64,000 nt of DNA. Source: Pseudomonadota bacterium (GTDB lineage: Bacteria > Pseudomonadota > Alphaproteobacteria > Caulobacterales > Caulobacteraceae). Positions 23,963-32,216 of the stretch are shown here, piece after piece. The stretch is taken from assembly GCA_023456105.1 (NCBI GenBank), contig JAEYAO010000032.1:4197-68196 (forward strand), written 5' to 3'. The notes under the pieces were generated by a model, which was not told where the DNA came from, made no database searches, and worked only from the letters and a program-made list of their open reading frames with translations. Position numbers and translations under genes: made by a program. Each line of letters starts with the position of its first letter. Position 1 is the first letter of the stretch.

Positions 23963-24287
23963 AGCGCCGCGCGACACCGAGTTCCGGCTGTTCGCCCAGG
24001 TGACGCGCGCGCTGGTCGAGGCCTCGACCACCGATCAATCCGACTTCAAGACCCGCATCGAGGCGCTGGACTGGAACCGGCGCGTGTGGACGGCGCTGGC
24101 GTCCGACTGCAGCGATCCGTCCAATCAGATGGCCAAGCCGCTGCGCGCCTCGATCATCTCGCTGAGCCTGTTCATCAACAAGCATTCGTCCGACGTGATG
24201 CGGGGCGACGAGGACTTCTCGACCCTGATCGACATCAACCGGATGATGATGCAGGGGCTCGCCGGCGCGAGGGCGGAAGCCGCCTGA
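23922..24287 (+). CDS. flaF: Flagellar biosynthesis regulator FlaF
   Basis: The product has 121 residues: SFQAYTTAAARSEAPRDTEFRLFAQVTRAL, LDWNRRVWTALASDCSDPSNQMAKPLRASIISLSLFINKHSSDVM, then LIDINRMMMQGLAG. This is the FlaF family, needed for flagellin secretion or synthesis and opposing FlbT in Caulobacter. The long overlap with flbT indicates translational coupling. Confidence 0.92.
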   Translation: MSFQAYTTAAARSEAPRDTEFRLFAQVTRALVEASTTDQSDFKTRIEALDWNRRVWTALASDCSDPSNQMAKPLRASIISLSLFINKHSSDVMRGDEDFSTLIDINRMMMQGLAGARAEAA

Positions 24288-24356
24288 AGAACGACAGCAG
24301 CCACGCTTGCAGCACGGCGTCGATGACCTAGATTGGTCCTCCCTGTTCAACAGTCG

Positions 24357-24371
24357 AAAGGAGGTGATCCA
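24357..24371 (+). promoter_or_regulatory. Extended Shine-Dalgarno sequence
   Basis: The bases 24356-24370, GAAAGGAGGTGATCC, are the exact complement of the last 15 bases of the typical alphaproteobacterial 16S rRNA tail (GGATCACCTCCTTTC). They lie directly before a GTG start at 24372. A match of this length is far beyond the usual 4-6 nt. Confidence 0.75.
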
Positions 24372-24437
24372 GTGTCTCATTGTCATCAATCGCGTACGGC
24401 GGCCGCGACCCTGAGCCTCGGAGAGGTTCAGGCCTGA
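24372..24437 (+). CDS. Tiny ORF (21 residues) with a 15-nt Shine-Dalgarno
   Basis: GTG TCT CAT TGT CAT opens a frame of 21 codons, MSHCHQSRTAAATLSLGEVQ then Ala and TGA. The start has a perfect extended ribosome site. A strong terminator hairpin lies 50 nt further on, so the ORF sits in a short leader or stand-alone transcript after flaF. The peptide resembles nothing I know. It could be translated for its own sake or could act by binding ribosomes or the anti-Shine-Dalgarno. Confidence 0.45.
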   Translation: MSHCHQSRTAAATLSLGEVQA

Positions 24438-24487
24438 TCACCTTGCAGGTCGATGTGGTCGGACCGTCACAGCGGTCAGACAATGAA

Positions 24488-24518
24488 GGGCCGGCGGAGC
24501 GATCCGCCGGCCCTTTTT
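24488..24518 (+). terminator. Rho-independent terminator after flaF and the tiny ORF
   Basis: An 11-bp perfect stem GGGCCGGCGGA / TCCGCCGGCCC with the loop GCGA, followed by TTTTT and ATTTT. It is oriented for plus-strand transcripts. Confidence 0.9.
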
Positions 24519-24533
24519 ATTTTCGCCCGTAGG

Positions 24534-25166
24534 TCAGAACAGACCTGTGATCCACTGCCAGACGCGGCCGCCGACCTCGACCACCGTGGTCCAGATCAGA
24601 AACAGGTAAAGGCCGCACAGGCAGGCGCCCACCACGCCCAGAAGCACCGCCACGCCATCACGCTGCATCATGCCCAGGGCGAACAGGGCGAGCGCGACCC
24701 CCGGCAGCATGTCGCCGAATGGGATCGGCAGCGCCATCATCATGGCCAGCAGCACGCAGACCACGCCGGTGAAGACGTCCGCCACCTCGCCTGTCATAAA
24801 CAGCAGGCGAGGGCGCGTCAGATTCTCCACGAATCGCACGGGCCGCATGATCCGGCGGATGCCTCGCCCGAAGGCCGATCGGCTGACCGAGGCCCGCAAG
24901 ATCCAGCGCGGAAGCCAGACCTCGTCCCGCTGCAAGGCCAGTTCGATCGACAAGAGGATGATCGGCAGTCCGAACACCGCCTTGCCGCCGGGCGGCCACG
25001 GCAGCAGCGCCAGCAGCGACAGAACCAGGATCAGGGCGCCGAAGCCCCGCTCGCCGAAGGCGGCGACCAGTTCGCGCAGCGTCAGACGAGGCTCGGCGCC
25101 GCCGGCCAACTGCTCAAGCACGTCCGAGAAGCGGCGCGCGTCGCTGGACTGACTGGACTCGGACAT
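24534..25166 (-). CDS. ExoD-family exopolysaccharide synthesis membrane protein
   Basis: The product has 210 residues: RRFSDVLEQLAGGAEPRLTLRELVAAFGERGFGALILVLSLLALLPWPPG, FGLPIILLSIELALQRDEVWLPRWI, RFVENLTRPRLLFM and further helices. This is the ExoD pattern. ExoD was described in Rhizobium exopolysaccharide synthesis; the biochemical role is unknown. About four to five membrane helices lie in the second half. Confidence 0.82.
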   Translation of the reverse strand: MSESSQSSDARRFSDVLEQLAGGAEPRLTLRELVAAFGERGFGALILVLSLLALLPWPPGGKAVFGLPIILLSIELALQRDEVWLPRWILRASVSRSAFGRGIRRIMRPVRFVENLTRPRLLFMTGEVADVFTGVVCVLLAMMMALPIPFGDMLPGVALALFALGMMQRDGVAVLLGVVGACLCGLYLFLIWTTVVEVGGRVWQWITGLF

Positions 25167-25257
25167 GGCGGGGCTCACTAGGCGGTGAGCGCCATGTAGA
25201 GCCTGCGCCTCGCCGTGACCACCGCCGTCCGCCAGGCTGTTGAATTTGTAGGTCGGG

Positions 25258-25446
25258 TCAGCTGTTGGATTTGTGCTCGGGCTTGCCCTTGCGGCTGGTG
25301 TGGGCCAGCTCTTCCAGCTGCTTTTCCGACATCGACTCCTCCATCGACCTGGAAGCCCCTTGGAGCTTGGACTTGGGCGTGTCGCCGCGCTTGGCCGACA
25401 GGGCGGCGCCGGCGGCCTTCTGCTGGGCGGCGGATTTGGCGGGCAT
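25258..25446 (-). CDS. DUF3008 small basic protein
   Basis: The product has 62 residues: MPAKSAAQQKAAGAALSAKRGD, then LQGASRSMEESMSEKQLEELAHTSRKGKPEH. The opening and the MSEKQLEELAHT motif match DUF3008, a widespread family of unknown role with a stress-protein-like composition. No signal peptide. Confidence 0.82.
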   Translation of the reverse strand: MPAKSAAQQKAAGAALSAKRGDTPKSKLQGASRSMEESMSEKQLEELAHTSRKGKPEHKSNS

Positions 25447-25500
25447 GACGAGCTCTCCTCTGCGTTCTCAGAGGAAAGCCGTCTGGTCGCGCCCGTTCCC

Positions 25501-26655
25501 TCAGGCGCCAAGCAGCTCCCGCCCGATCAGAAAGCGGCGGATTTCGTTGGTGCCCGCGCCGATGTCATAGAGCTTGGCGTCGCGCACCAGGCGCTCGACC
25601 GGCCACTCCTTGGTGTAGCCGGCGCCGCCCAGGGCCTGCACGGCTTCGAGCGTGACTTTCACCGCATTCTCCGAGGCCAGCAGGATGGCGCCGGCGGCGT
25701 CGTAGCGCGTGGTCTGGCCCGCATCGCAGGCGCGCGCCACGGCGTAGACATAGGCGCGGGCGCTGTTCAGGGCGACGTACATGTCGGCGACCTTGGCCTG
25801 CATCAGCTGGAACGAGCCGATCGCTCGGCCGAACTGCTTGCGCTCGCGCACATAGGGCAGAACCACGTCCAGCGCCGCCTGCATGATGCCCAGCGGCCCG
25901 GCCGACAGCACCGCCCGCTCATAGTCCAGCCCGCTCATCAGTACGGCCGCGCCGCGTCCTTCACCGCCCATGACGTTCTCAGCCGGAACCTCGCAGTCCT
26001 CGAACACCAGCTCGGCGGTGTCGGAGCCGCGCATGCCCATCTTGTCCAGCTTCTTGGACACGCTGAAGCCCGCCATGCCCTTCTCGATCAGGAAGGCCGT
26101 GACGCCGCCGTTGCCCTCGCCCGTGCGGGCGTAGACGACCAGGGTGTCGGCGTGCGGGGCGTTGGTGATCCAGAACTTGGTCCCGTTCAGGACGTAGCGG
26201 TCACCCTTCTTCTCGGCCCGCGTGCGCATGGACATGACGTCGGAGCCGGCGCCGGCCTCGGACATGGCTAGCGAACCGACGTGCTCGCCCGAGATCAGCC
26301 GGGGCAGGTAGCGCGTCTTCTGCTCGGGCGTGCCCCAGCGGCGGATCTGGTTGACGCACAGGTTGGAATGGGCGCCGTAGGCCAGGCCGATCGAGGCCGA
26401 GGCGCGCGACACCTCCTCCATCGCCACCACATGCTCAAGGTAGCCGAGACCAAGGCCGCCGTATTCCTCCTCGACCGTGACGCCGTGCAGGCCCAGCTCG
26501 CCCATCTCGGGCCACAGCTCGCGGCGGAAGCTGTTGCTTGCGTCGATCTCGGCGGCGAGCGGAGCCAGCCGGTCGGCGGCCCAGCGGGCGGTGGTGTCGC
26601 GGATGGCGTCGGCGGTCTCGCCGAGGCCGAAGTTCAGGGGCGCATGGGTGCTCAT
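25501..26655 (-). CDS. ivd: Isovaleryl-CoA dehydrogenase
   Basis: The product has 384 residues of the acyl-CoA dehydrogenase family: YGGLGLGYLEHVVAMEEVSRASASIGL, LAMSEAGAGSDVMSMRTRAE, RYVLNGTKFWITNAPHA, and YDIGAGTNEIRRFLIGRELLG. The catalytic Glu is in GLDYERAVLSAGPLG, the position used by isovaleryl-CoA dehydrogenase rather than the C-terminal position of short-chain enzymes. It oxidises isovaleryl-CoA in leucine breakdown. No other leucine-degradation genes are adjacent. Confidence 0.88.
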   Translation of the reverse strand: MSTHAPLNFGLGETADAIRDTTARWAADRLAPLAAEIDASNSFRRELWPEMGELGLHGVTVEEEYGGLGLGYLEHVVAMEEVSRASASIGLAYGAHSNLCVNQIRRWGTPEQKTRYLPRLISGEHVGSLAMSEAGAGSDVMSMRTRAEKKGDRYVLNGTKFWITNAPHADTLVVYARTGEGNGGVTAFLIEKGMAGFSVSKKLDKMGMRGSDTAELVFEDCEVPAENVMGGEGRGAAVLMSGLDYERAVLSAGPLGIMQAALDVVLPYVRERKQFGRAIGSFQLMQAKVADMYVALNSARAYVYAVARACDAGQTTRYDAAGAILLASENAVKVTLEAVQALGGAGYTKEWPVERLVRDAKLYDIGAGTNEIRRFLIGRELLGA

Positions 26656-26693
26656 GCCGTTGGCCTAGCACCGGGCGCCGGGCTGCGAAAGCG

Positions 26694-27887
26694 TCACCGG
26701 GCGTCCGGCGTGCTCCACTTGGAGTAGAGGCTGAAGCTGGAGGTGACGATGCAGACCAGGGCGATCACCGCCAGCACCGACCCTATGACGAACGCCTCCC
26801 GGCTCGAGGTGACGCCCGCGCGACGAAAGGCGGCGGCGGCGGCGCCGAACGCCACCAGACCGATGCCCCCCATGATCAGAAAGGCGCCTGTTTCGTTCCA
26901 GTCGAACTTGCCCGCGTTCGATCGCTGCTTGCCCTTCTTCAGCGGCGGAGTCTGCGATGGAGCCGGCGTCGCTTCAGCGGCGACGGGCGCGTCAACAGCG
27001 GGCGCAGCCTCGGCTTGAGGCTGCATCTCGCCGGCAAGCTCCGGCGACGGCTGCAGAGCGATAGCCGATGCGGCGGCAGCCTCGACGGGTGCGACCGTGA
27101 TGGCCGTTTCAGGAGCCGGGCCTTCGCTGACCAGCGGAGCCGCGGCGTCCACCGCGTTCGCCGCCGGCGTCAGGTCCGGAAGAGAGCCTGCGGCGGCGAC
27201 GTAGGGCGAGGCGAAGACCATGGCCGGGCCTGGCTGGTCGACGGGCTCCGACAGAGAAACGGCGGGTTCTCTACCTTCGGGCTCAGCGTCCTGAGCCGCG
27301 AAGGGGAAGGGCAGCACCTCGGCGGTCTGCGCCAAGTCGCCGGACGCGTCGTTGGCCGCCAGGCCGTCTTCCTGGGCGGGGAAGGGGAGGGCGGTCAGGA
27401 ACAGGTCCGACAGGGTCACCGGCGCGCCGGGCGCGGCGACGAACAGGGCGCGCTCGGCCGTGCGGCGGCGCGGCGGGGTCGGAGCGCGCTCGACCTCCGG
27501 CTCCTGCGTCAGGGCCTCGGCCGCTTCGCCGAGCGCGCCGGCGTTGACGCGGTCCAGCACGCGCGAGGCGAGGAAGCGCTCGATGCCGACCGAGAAGGCG
27601 AAGCTGGCGAGGGCGTCGAACTGATGCTGGTTCAGAGGGACACGCACCTCTTCGTGCAGGGCGCGCACCACGGGGATCAGGTCGTACTGCAGCAGCAGTT
27701 CGGCGTCCGCTTCCGAAACAGTCAGACCCTCCCGGGCCGAGGCCGTATGGCCGTAGCCGATGATCCAGCCGCCGTCCGGGCGCGACACCGCGCGCGAGCG
27801 GAAGCCCTCGAAGCTCTTGATGAGCACCACGCCTTCGCGGGAGATGCGGGTCGGTTTCTGCCTGTCGGAGGACACGATCTGTTCCAT
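26694..27887 (-). CDS. GH24 lysozyme-like protein with a C-terminal membrane segment
   Basis: The product has 397 residues. The first 130 are a phage-type lysozyme domain: REGVVLIKSFEGFRSRAV (catalytic Glu), GGWIIGYGHTASAREG, VPLNQHQFDALASFAFSVG. A long Ala/Pro/Glu linker follows, then two hydrophobic helices near the end (AFLIMGGIGLVAFGAAAAAF, AFVIGSVLAVIALVCIV). Such chimeric muramidases are common in Caulobacterales chromosomes; the enzyme would be held at the inner membrane. ATG 27887 is chosen as the first Met of the conserved part. Confidence 0.82.
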   Translation of the reverse strand: MEQIVSSDRQKPTRISREGVVLIKSFEGFRSRAVSRPDGGWIIGYGHTASAREGLTVSEADAELLLQYDLIPVVRALHEEVRVPLNQHQFDALASFAFSVGIERFLASRVLDRVNAGALGEAAEALTQEPEVERAPTPPRRRTAERALFVAAPGAPVTLSDLFLTALPFPAQEDGLAANDASGDLAQTAEVLPFPFAAQDAEPEGREPAVSLSEPVDQPGPAMVFASPYVAAAGSLPDLTPAANAVDAAAPLVSEGPAPETAITVAPVEAAAASAIALQPSPELAGEMQPQAEAAPAVDAPVAAEATPAPSQTPPLKKGKQRSNAGKFDWNETGAFLIMGGIGLVAFGAAAAAFRRAGVTSSREAFVIGSVLAVIALVCIVTSSFSLYSKWSTPDAR

Positions 27888-27952
27888 TTGAAGACGAGCG
27901 GGACGGTTTTCAGAAGGCTTAGCAAGGTCCGAGCCCGACTGACGGTTCCCGC

Positions 27953-29356
27953 TCAGAGCAGCACCACCGTGGCAAGGCCCAGGAAGATCAGGAAGCCGAA
28001 GAAATCTGTCGTCGCCGTGACGAAAACGGCCGACGATACCGCCGGGTCGAACTTCAGCTTGGACAGCGTCAGCGGCGTCAGAACGCCCACGGTCGCGGCG
28101 ACCAGGAGGTTCAGCACCATGGCCGCGCCGATCACCGCCCCCATGCGCCAGTCTCCGGCCCACAATCCAGCCGCCACGCCGATCAGCGGCGCCAGCACCA
28201 GGCCGTTGGCGCAGCCGACCAGCAGTTCGCGCCAGAAGGTCCGCACGGCGTTGGAGGCGTTCAGCTCGCGCGTCGCCAGCGCCCGGACGGTCACGGTCAG
28301 CGCCTGGGTGCCGGCGTTGCCGCCCAAGGCCGAGACGATGGGCATCAGCACGGCCAGAGCCACGATCTGCTGAATGGTGCCCTCGAACCAACCGATCACG
28401 CTGGCGCCGAGGACGGCGGTCGCCAGGTTGATGGTCAGCCAGGGCACGCGACCACGAACGATCTCCAGCACGCCCGAGCCCCGATCCTCGTCGGCGACGC
28501 CGGCCAGGCGCAGGATGTCCTCGCGGTTCTCTTCCTGAATGATGTTGACGATGTCGTCGACGGTGATCTGGCCGACCAGCCGACCGGCCGCGTCCGTCAC
28601 CGGCGCCGAGATCAGGTGGTACTTCTCGAAGATATAGGCGACCTCTTCCTGATCCTGGTCCACGGCGATGGCGTTCACCGGCTCCATCAGGTCCGTCAGA
28701 TTGGTGTCGCGGGGGCTGCGCAGCAGGCGGCTGATCGCAACGCCGCCGACCGGCTTGTTCAACGGATCGACAACATAGACGTCGAAGAACAACTCGGGCA
28801 GGTCCTCGCCCTGGGCCCGGACGTGGTCGATGGTGTCGCCGACGCTCCAGAACTGCGGCGCGGCCATGACCTCGCGCTGCATCAGGCGGCCGGCGGAGTC
28901 CTCCTCGTAACCCAGCGAGCTTTCGATGGCCGCCCGGTCGAGCTCGGGCATGGCGGCCAGTACGCGCTCGCGCTGGTCGTCCTCCAGGTCCTCGACCACG
29001 GCGGCGGCGTCGTCCGAATCGAGCTCCTGCAGCGCCTCGGCCAGGGTGGCGTTGGGGACCCGCTCCAGCACCTCCTCGCGGATGCCGTCGTCCAGCTCGG
29101 GCAGGGTGTCGGCCAGCAGTTCGGGCGGCAGCCACAGCACCACCACGGCCCGGTGCTCGGCCGTCAGAAAGCCCATCAGGTCGGCGACGTCGGCCGGGTG
29201 CAGGTCTTCCAGAAGCGAGCGCAGCCGGATGCCGTCGCCGTCGTCGGCGGCGTCCACGACCTTTTCGACAAAGCCGGTGGTGAGGACGTAATCCTCGTCG
29301 AGGGCGGCGTGCTCCTCGACATCAACAGGAGGTTCGAGGGTTGCGGCGTCGCTCAT
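27953..29356 (-). CDS. mgtE: Magnesium transporter MgtE
   Basis: The product has 467 residues. N domain: LHPADVADLMGFLTAEHRAVVVLWLP; two CBS domains (AAPQFWSVGDTIDHVRAQ, VNAIAVDQDQEEVAYIFEKYHLISAPVTD, VGQITVDDIVNIIQEE); then a five-helix pore with LPIVSALGGNAGTQALTVTVRALA-type motif and VTATTDFFGFLIFLGLATVVLL. It is a Mg2+ channel gated by intracellular Mg2+. It ends 66 nt before the start of the lysozyme-like gene. Confidence 0.93.
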   Translation of the reverse strand: MSDAATLEPPVDVEEHAALDEDYVLTTGFVEKVVDAADDGDGIRLRSLLEDLHPADVADLMGFLTAEHRAVVVLWLPPELLADTLPELDDGIREEVLERVPNATLAEALQELDSDDAAAVVEDLEDDQRERVLAAMPELDRAAIESSLGYEEDSAGRLMQREVMAAPQFWSVGDTIDHVRAQGEDLPELFFDVYVVDPLNKPVGGVAISRLLRSPRDTNLTDLMEPVNAIAVDQDQEEVAYIFEKYHLISAPVTDAAGRLVGQITVDDIVNIIQEENREDILRLAGVADEDRGSGVLEIVRGRVPWLTINLATAVLGASVIGWFEGTIQQIVALAVLMPIVSALGGNAGTQALTVTVRALATRELNASNAVRTFWRELLVGCANGLVLAPLIGVAAGLWAGDWRMGAVIGAAMVLNLLVAATVGVLTPLTLSKLKFDPAVSSAVFVTATTDFFGFLIFLGLATVVLL

Positions 29357-29419
29357 CGCGGTGGACCTCCCTCGAAATGTCAGCCTGGTAGAGCCGAACG
29401 CCTATCCTGTTCAGTCAGA

Positions 29420-29504
29420 TGGTGCGGTCGAGAAGACTCGAACTTCCACGGGTTGCCCCACAGCGACCTCAACGCTGCGCGTCTACCAATTCCGCCACGA
29501 CCGC
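29420..29504 (-). tRNA. tRNA-Leu (GAG)
   Basis: An 85-nt tRNA with acceptor GCGGTCG/CGACCGC, discriminator A, encoded CCA, a long variable arm, and the anticodon loop TTGAGGT giving GAG. The T loop is TTCGAGT. Confidence 0.93.
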
Positions 29505-29575
29505 TCGCATCGGAGCGGCGGCAATAGCGGAGGTCGGGGGCAAAAGGAAGAGGTTTGTCACACCCCGCGTGACAT

Positions 29576-29887
29576 TCAGGCCGCGCCCGCCATGAAGTCA
29601 TAGACGTCGGCGGGCCGGGTGACGGTGATGGCGATGCGGTCGTCGCGAATCTCGATCTCGCCGCGCGCCACGGGATGGTTGTTGGCCAGGATCCAGACCT
29701 CGTCCTGCTCGGAGGCGTCCAGGGCGATCACCGCGCCGCGACCCATGCGCAGCAGCTGGCTCATCGGCAGGACCGAGCGGCCCAGCACGACGGAAATCTC
29801 CACGTCGACGGCGTTGATCTGGCTCAAGAGACTGGTCTTCCGAAAGGACGACGAATGCCGCGCGACCTTGCGCCGCCGCCCCGCCAT
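29576..29887 (-). CDS. FliN-like SpoA-domain protein
   Basis: About 103 residues. The last 75 form a SpoA (FliM/FliN C-terminal) domain: INAVDVEISVVLGRSVLPMSQLLRMGRGAVIALD, DEVWILANNHPVARGEIEIRDDRIAITVT. FliN is a component of the flagellar switch C-ring. The length fits FliN; the N-terminal 25 residues are basic. No other switch genes are near, so this may be an orphan fliN or a paralogue. It is divergent from lipB. Confidence 0.78.
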   Translation of the reverse strand: MAGRRRKVARHSSSFRKTSLLSQINAVDVEISVVLGRSVLPMSQLLRMGRGAVIALDASEQDEVWILANNHPVARGEIEIRDDRIAITVTRPADVYDFMAGAA

Positions 29888-29903
29888 CCACATTGAAGCG
29901 GTT

Positions 29904-30641
29904 ATGCTTGCCGAGCCGTTAAGTCCCGACCTCCTGAAGCTGCGCCGTGAGGACGGCCAGGCCGTCGAATGGGTCGTGTCGCGGGCGCGGGTCCCCTATC
30001 CCCAGGCGGTGGCCGAGATGGAGGCGCGTGCGGCGGCGATCGCCGCCGGAGAAGCGCCTGAGCGGGTCTGGCTGATCGAGCACCCGCCGCTTTACACCGC
30101 CGGGGTGTCGGCGCGGGCGGAGGACCTGCTGCAGCCGGACAGGTTCGAGGTGCACCAGACCGGTCGCGGAGGCCAGTTCACCTATCACGGGCCCGGCCAG
30201 CGGGTTGTCTATGTGATGCTGGACCTGAACCGGCGCGGACGCGACGTGCGGGCCTTTGTGCGCGGGCTGGAGCAATGGATCATCGGCGCCCTGGCCGAGT
30301 TCGGCGTCGAGGCGGACGTGCGCGAGGGCCGCGTCGGCGTCTGGGTGGAGCGCAAGGGACCGGGATGGTCGCGGGAGGACAAGATCGCCGCGATCGGCGT
30401 GAAGGTCCGCAAATGGGTCAGCTTTCACGGCATCAGCCTGAACGTGGAGCCGGAGCTGGATCACTTCGGCGGCATCGTGCCCTGCGGCATCCAGGAGCAT
30501 GGCGTCACCAGCCTGGTCGATCTGGGCGTGCCGGCCACGATGGACGAGGCGGACGAGGCGCTGCGGCTCAGCTTTCGCCGCATCTTCGGCGACACGACGG
30601 CGCTGGAACCCGCTCCGGTCATGCCTATTTCGAACACATGA
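29904..30641 (+). CDS. lipB: Octanoyl-[ACP]:protein N-octanoyltransferase LipB
   Basis: The product has 245 residues: WLIEHPPLYTAGVSARAEDLL, RGGQFTYHGPGQRVVYVMLDL, KIAAIGVKVRKWVSFHGISLNVEPEL, and IVPCGIQEHGVTSL. The catalytic Lys (GVKVRKWVSFHG) and Cys (PCGI) are both present. It transfers octanoate from ACP to lipoyl domains. Its stop overlaps the msrB start by 4 nt (ATGA). Confidence 0.94.
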   Translation: MLAEPLSPDLLKLRREDGQAVEWVVSRARVPYPQAVAEMEARAAAIAAGEAPERVWLIEHPPLYTAGVSARAEDLLQPDRFEVHQTGRGGQFTYHGPGQRVVYVMLDLNRRGRDVRAFVRGLEQWIIGALAEFGVEADVREGRVGVWVERKGPGWSREDKIAAIGVKVRKWVSFHGISLNVEPELDHFGGIVPCGIQEHGVTSLVDLGVPATMDEADEALRLSFRRIFGDTTALEPAPVMPISNT

Positions 30642-31129
30642 CCGACATCGCATCCCCTACGAAGACCCGCTCGGCCGCCGGCTTTGACCTGACGCCGCCC
30701 AGCGACGACGAGCGCGCCCAGCTGGAGGCGGCGCTGAGCCCCGAAGAGAAGCGGGTCCTGCTGGCGCACGGCACCGAGGCTCCGTTCTGCGGCACCCTGC
30801 TGGGCGAAAAGCGCGCGGGCGTCTTTTGCTGTCGCGAGTGCGGCCTGCCGCTGTTCCGCAGCCGCACCAAGTTCGAAAGCGGCACCGGCTGGCCCAGCTT
30901 CACCGAGCCGGTGGACGAGGACCATGTGCTGGCGATCCGCGACACCAGCTACGGCATGGTTCGGATCGAGACGCGCTGCGCCCGCTGCGACAGCCACCAG
31001 GGCCACGTCTTCCCTGACGGCCCGCCGCCGACGGGAAACCGCTACTGCATCAACTCTGTGGCGCTGGAGTTCGTGGCCGAAGGCGAGGCCTTGCCCGATC
31101 CTTTGCAGCGCGGCGACGGAACGGCCTGA
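30638..31129 (+). CDS. msrB: Peptide methionine-(R)-S-oxide reductase MsrB
   Basis: The product has 163 residues. The zinc-binding CxxC pairs are CCRECG and CARCDSHQGHVF; FESGTGWPSFTEP, TRCARC and the catalytic RYCINSVALEF motif are standard. It reduces methionine-R-sulfoxide in proteins. ATG 30638 overlaps the end of lipB. Confidence 0.94.
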   Translation: MTDIASPTKTRSAAGFDLTPPSDDERAQLEAALSPEEKRVLLAHGTEAPFCGTLLGEKRAGVFCCRECGLPLFRSRTKFESGTGWPSFTEPVDEDHVLAIRDTSYGMVRIETRCARCDSHQGHVFPDGPPPTGNRYCINSVALEFVAEGEALPDPLQRGDGTA

Positions 31130-31175
31130 CGTTGGCCGTATTCGCTGTGGTAGATAGCGGGCGAAGGAGACGGCC

Positions 31176-31754
31176 ATGATCCTTGTTCTTGCGGCCCTGG
31201 CGAGCCTCGCCGGTGATCCCGACGGCGTGGTGACCACCGCCCCGAACGACACCGCAGCTCTCGCACGCGCCCTGACCGCACCCGAACCGGTGGTCGCCGC
31301 CACGCCGACCAGCCAGGACGCCGCGCCGCACGACCTGACCACCGACGAGCAGATTGAGCGCTGGCTGGCCGCCCGAACCCGCTCGGACGCCGCGCCCTAC
31401 GCCGAGGACGACCTCGTCGGCTCGCCCGAAGAGCGCAAGATGCACGGGGTCGTCTCGGCTGGAATCGGCACCGGCGGCTACCGCAGCTTCGGCGCGGCGG
31501 TGACCATGCCGATCGGCGAACAGGCCGATCTGACCGTCGCCTACAGCGAAGGACACAACCTGCCGTACGGCTACGGCTACGGTCCGGGCGCGTTGGACGG
31601 CTATGGCTATGGGCGCTTGGGCGGGTTTGGATATGATCCTCACCGCGTCGGGCGCAGCCGCAGCGTGGCGGTGGGTCTCGACTGGAGCAACAGCCGGGAC
31701 AGGCGCGAAGAGCCGTGGCGCGAGCAGCGGCTCGAATCGATGCTGAACGACTGA
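31176..31754 (+). CDS. Hypothetical protein with a Gly/Tyr-rich segment
   Basis: The product has 192 residues. A short hydrophobic N-terminus (ILVLAALASLAGD) may be a signal peptide. The middle is HGVVSAGIGTGGYRSFGAAVTMPIGEQADLTVAYSEG, reminiscent of an outer-membrane beta strand pair, followed by a Gly/Tyr repeat (YGYGYGPGALDGYGYGRLGG) and a basic tail. AAGGAG precedes the ATG. No family is recognised. Confidence 0.6.
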   Translation: MILVLAALASLAGDPDGVVTTAPNDTAALARALTAPEPVVAATPTSQDAAPHDLTTDEQIERWLAARTRSDAAPYAEDDLVGSPEERKMHGVVSAGIGTGGYRSFGAAVTMPIGEQADLTVAYSEGHNLPYGYGYGPGALDGYGYGRLGGFGYDPHRVGRSRSVAVGLDWSNSRDRREEPWREQRLESMLND

Positions 31755-31784
31755 TCTCAACGTCACGCTCGGGGGAGTTCTGAC

Positions 31785-32216
31785 ATGTTTCGATCCATCT
31801 CGCTGGCCTGCGCGGCCCTTGTCGTCGCTGTGGGCGCCGGCGCGGCCGTGGCGCAATCGCGCGGCGCCGCCCTTGAGGTCCGCACGCCAGGTCTCACCGC
31901 AGAGGGCTCCGTCGTGGTCGCGGTGTTCGACAAGGAGGCGGACTGGAAGTCGCGTGATCGGCCCGTCCGCACCCAGAGGGTCGCCGCCGGCCCCGACAGC
32001 CGGCTCCGGATCGAGGGCTTGGCGCCCGGCCGCTACGGCCTGATGGTCTTTCACGACAAGAACAACGACGGGCGCCTGAACACCTGGCCAATCGGCATGC
32101 CCAGCGAGCCTTACGGCTTTTCCAACAACGCACGGGGACGCTTCGGCCCGGCGTCCTGGCAGGCGGCGTCGTTCGAGGTGCGCGGCGACAGCGTTCAGAC
32201 CCTGCGGCTTCGCTGA
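31785..32216 (+). CDS. DUF2141 exported protein
   Basis: The product has 143 residues. The signal peptide ends VGAGAAVAQ. The mature part has AEGSVVVAVFDKEADW, LAPGRYGLMVFHDKNNDGRLNTWPIGMPSEPYGFSNNARG, the DUF2141 hallmark. The family is often found beside carotenoid genes; it may be a periplasmic accessory protein. The last 22 nt overlap the convergent crtX. Confidence 0.85.
   Translation: MFRSISLACAALVVAVGAGAAVAQSRGAALEVRTPGLTAEGSVVVAVFDKEADWKSRDRPVRTQRVAAGPDSRLRIEGLAPGRYGLMVFHDKNNDGRLNTWPIGMPSEPYGFSNNARGRFGPASWQAASFEVRGDSVQTLRLR

Noticed and set aside
24356..24371. Sequence matching the complement of the 16S rRNA 3' end, considered as an rRNA fragment
   Set aside because: No 16S sequence flanks it; it precedes a start codon and fits an extended Shine-Dalgarno instead.
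28616..29527. Long open frame antisense to mgtE
   Set aside because: Shadow of mgtE; ends in a tRNA gene and has no family signature.
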